From an uncultured Acidobacteriaceae bacterium (GTDB taxonomy: Bacteria > Acidobacteriota > Terriglobia > Terriglobales > Acidobacteriaceae): a DNA stretch of 41,680 nt. Shown in pieces: positions 40,023 to 41,680 of this stretch. Made by a program: the position numbers and the translations under genes. Position 1 is the stretch's first letter. Each line of letters opens with the position of its first letter. The stretch is taken from NCBI GenBank assembly GCA_903828675.1, contig CAIKND010000065.1, positions 1 through 41,680 on the forward strand. The letters run 5' to 3'. The notes under the pieces are model-generated. The model saw nothing but the letters and a program-made list of their open reading frames with translations, searched no databases and had not been told where the DNA came from.

Positions 40023-40062
40023 TGGCGTAATCAGATACGCCATAGTTGTGATATTGATCACG
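40023..40062. promoter_or_regulatory. Operator-like palindrome and CRP/FNR-type site
   Basis: TGGCGTA-N6-TACGCCA (40023-40042) is a perfect inverted repeat. TGTGA-N6-TCACG (40047-40062) matches the CRP consensus TGTGA-N6-TCACA at 9 of 10 positions. Both lie 40-80 bp upstream of the exported protein's ATG at 39981, within its predicted leader, so they may serve a second promoter or a repressor. The regulators are unknown. Confidence 0.4.
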
Positions 40063-40211
40063 CCCCGGACCGACATACAATCTAATTAGGCACAGATCGG
40101 ATGTAGCTCGTTTGTATCCAAACGAACTTCATGGGCTGATGCCGCCTCGGTTATAAGCTGGCAGGGCCCTATTAGAACTGACTCGGACCTATGCATAGGA
40201 GAACGACGGCA

Positions 40212-40241
40212 ATCATATAATTAGCTTTTCCTAATTGTCAA
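40212..40241 (-). promoter_or_regulatory. Promoter with spacer palindrome for exported protein
   Basis: Reading leftward: TTGACA (40241-40236), 18 bp, TATGAT (40217-40212). AATTAG / CTAATT (40219-40224 and 40231-40236) form a perfect inverted repeat inside the spacer. A protein bound there would sit between the hexamers and either block polymerase or, as with MerR-type proteins, alter a long spacer. The leader to the ATG at 39981 would be about 220 nt. Confidence 0.55.
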
Positions 40242-40835
40242 TAGAACTTTTTAATGATGGTTTTGCCACGTCGAAAGTTCTGAGCGTGGTTTTGGAAACC
40301 TATCCACGGGGGCGAGAAATGTGACTTTTGACTATGCACTGGAACCCTTGGCCCGGGATTTTGTGCGGGATTGTCGATTAATCCTCATGCGACAGGCGCG
40401 GCCGTGATGCGCGTGTATGCAAGTGACAATTTAATGGGCACAGAACAGGCAATCCCGCATTGCCAGAGCAGAGATTCTGTTGACTAAATTGTTGCCAGGT
40501 GCGGAATTCAGATTTAGGACTAAATAAGTCGAATTATTATGATTTCACAGATCGCTTGCTAAATCCGGCGCAGCCACATCGGCTTTTCAGCTCATCCTGC
40601 CAATCGCAGCTTAGGGCCGGAGGAGCGCGGTCCTTCTGCCTGGCGGGAAGCATCAATATCGGTTGGCCTGCTGATTGGCGTTCTCGCCGGAGCAGCCGCG
40701 GAAGCTGGAACCCGGGCTGCAGCAGGTGACGACTCAAGCCATGACGGTCGGGGGCGGCCTCGTTGCCGTCTTTTCCTCAGTTTCCAGTTCAGACCAACTT
40801 CTGCACAGGCCGGCCTTGGCCTACACTTTTCAGAT
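40242..40835. other. Gene-free, AT-richer intergenic region
   Basis: About 600 bp between the divergent exported-protein promoter and dnaB. Open frames here are short, lack ribosome binding sites and resemble nothing known. CCACG...CGTGG followed by TTTT near 40268-40298 is the only hairpin I noticed. Base composition up to about 40560 is lower in GC than the rest of the window. Confidence 0.4.
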
Positions 40836-41680
40836 ATGGCCACTTTGCCCGATTTGACCCTCGATGCCGGATTGCCCTCGAACATCGACGCCGAGAAGAC
40901 CATTCTGGGCGCCATTCTGCTGGACAACGCGGCCCATTCCGAAGCCGCTGAGAAGCTCACAGAGGAGGACTTTTCCCTCGACTCGCACCGCCGAATCTTC
41001 ATGCGCATGAGCGAGTTGATGGACGCGCAACGCGCTGTCGACATTGTTACCCTGGCCAACGAACTTGCCCGCAACAAGGAGGTCGAGGCCATCGGCGGGG
41101 TCGCCTACCTAGCCTCACTGACGGAGGGTTTGCCTCGCCGGCCCGTGATTGAAGAGTACATCCGCATTGTGAAGGACAAGAGCCTGCTGCGCAGAGTGAT
41201 GACCATCTGCGCAACGGCCATCGCTCGTGCCGCCGATCAGTCCGCGTCTGCCCTCGACGTGCTGGACGCTGCCGGCTCCGAGCTGATCAAAGCCACCGAA
41301 AGCGGACTGTCACAGGGCCTGCAACCCCTGGATCAGATCGTCGCCAATTCCTTTGGAACCATCGACAACCTCTATAAGCAGAGCCGCGAAGTGACGGGCC
41401 TGGCCACCGGGTTCACTGAATTTGACCGGATGACCAGCGGCCTGCAGAAGGGCGAGCTCATCATCATCGCCGCCCGTCCCTCGATGGGCAAAACGGCACT
41501 GGCGATCAACATGGCGCAGAATGCCGCAATCGACCACAACGCCACGGTGGCCGTCTTCAGCCTTGAGATGAGCAAGGAGTCGCTGCTGCGACGCATGTTG
41601 GCCTCACAGGCGTGGGTAGACCAGCGCAAGCTGCAGACGGGCTTTCTGGGCCGCGAAGATCAGGAGAAGCTGCAAAATGC
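40836..41680 (+). CDS. dnaB: Replicative DNA helicase DnaB (partial, runs off end)
   Basis: The first 281 residues of the replicative helicase are present; the 3' end lies past the window. The N-terminal DnaB domain (about 14-120, starting NIDAEKTILGAILLD) is followed by a linker and the RecA-like motor with TGFTEFDRMTSGLQKGELIIIAARPSMGKTALAINMA (Walker A SMGKTA, about 208-213) and FSLEMSKESLLRRML. DnaB hexamers unwind DNA at the replication fork. No ribosome binding site is seen; TACACT lies 8 bp before the ATG, so the message may be leaderless. Confidence 0.95.
   Translation, partial: MATLPDLTLDAGLPSNIDAEKTILGAILLDNAAHSEAAEKLTEEDFSLDSHRRIFMRMSELMDAQRAVDIVTLANELARNKEVEAIGGVAYLASLTEGLPRRPVIEEYIRIVKDKSLLRRVMTICATAIARAADQSASALDVLDAAGSELIKATESGLSQGLQPLDQIVANSFGTIDNLYKQSREVTGLATGFTEFDRMTSGLQKGELIIIAARPSMGKTALAINMAQNAAIDHNATVAVFSLEMSKESLLRRMLASQAWVDQRKLQTGFLGREDQEKLQN

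Noticed and set aside
40499..40729. 76-codon open frame before dnaB
   Set aside because: No ribosome binding site, no homology I recognise, and it lies in an irregular intergenic region.
1..41680. CRISPR array, prophage or insertion sequence
   Set aside because: No regularly spaced direct repeats and no transposase, integrase or phage structural gene were seen; the repeats present are scattered single hairpins.

Overview
The window looks like chromosomal DNA of a high-GC, Gram-negative (LPS-making) member of the Acidobacteriota, probably Terriglobia/Acidobacteriaceae. This rests on gene content and style: lipid A and Kdo genes (lpxK, waaA), a large exported propeller/MBG/Ig-like protein, GH51 and GH43-like glycosidases, and short intergenic palindromic repeats. 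No rRNA or tRNA is present, so the placement is an inference.

Layout. 0.4-4.4 kb: sugar hydrolases, a GH51 alpha-L-arabinofuranosidase with a consensus promoter and LacI-type operator, and a GH43-like exported propeller. 4.4-9.6 kb: a YdeI/DUF1905 protein, a GAF sensor kinase whose phospho-acceptor His is Asp, rlmB, and an exported M1-like protein whose HExxH reads HALTH. 9.6-12.4 kb: a tiny charged protein, then a lower-GC FkbM methyltransferase gene between a complete and a 5'-truncated copy of the same membrane-protein gene. 12.5-17.5 kb: der, a PIN/Phd toxin-antitoxin pair with an operator palindrome and an apparently leaderless promoter, a DUF4242 protein, and a DinG/XPD helicase.

17.6-27.1 kb is the main system, a bacterial microcompartment (BMC) locus. 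Leftward genes encode a tandem-BMC shell protein with a PduT-like pore cysteine and a PduS/RnfC-like flavin and Fe-S oxidoreductase. Rightward genes encode acetate kinase, PduL phosphotransacylase, three hexamer shell proteins, a pentamer protein, a CoA-acylating aldehyde dehydrogenase, two more pentamer proteins, a class II aldolase and a DeoR-family regulator. The set fits an aldolase-type organelle of the kind known for L-fucose/L-rhamnose breakdown in Planctomycetes. In that scheme the aldolase releases lactaldehyde inside the shell, the dehydrogenase makes lactyl-CoA and NADH, PduL makes the acyl-phosphate and the kinase makes ATP. The PduS/BMC-T pair offers an electron route through the shell to re-oxidise NADH. 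No vitamin B12 diol dehydratase or glycyl-radical enzyme is present.

27.1-36.2 kb: pncA, a small membrane protein, queD, an exported hypothetical, waaA-lpxK, a NagX/HGSNAT-like membrane acyltransferase, an OPT transporter and a short-chain dehydrogenase. 36.4-40 kb: an outer-membrane barrel gene downstream of a large exported propeller/Ig-like protein gene split by a one-base frameshift, with a palindrome-rich promoter region. The window ends inside dnaB.

A hairpin repeat of about 41 bp recurs between genes. Its ends are fixed (CCCACCC and GGATGGGGCAC), while its arms differ between copies yet stay self-complementary.
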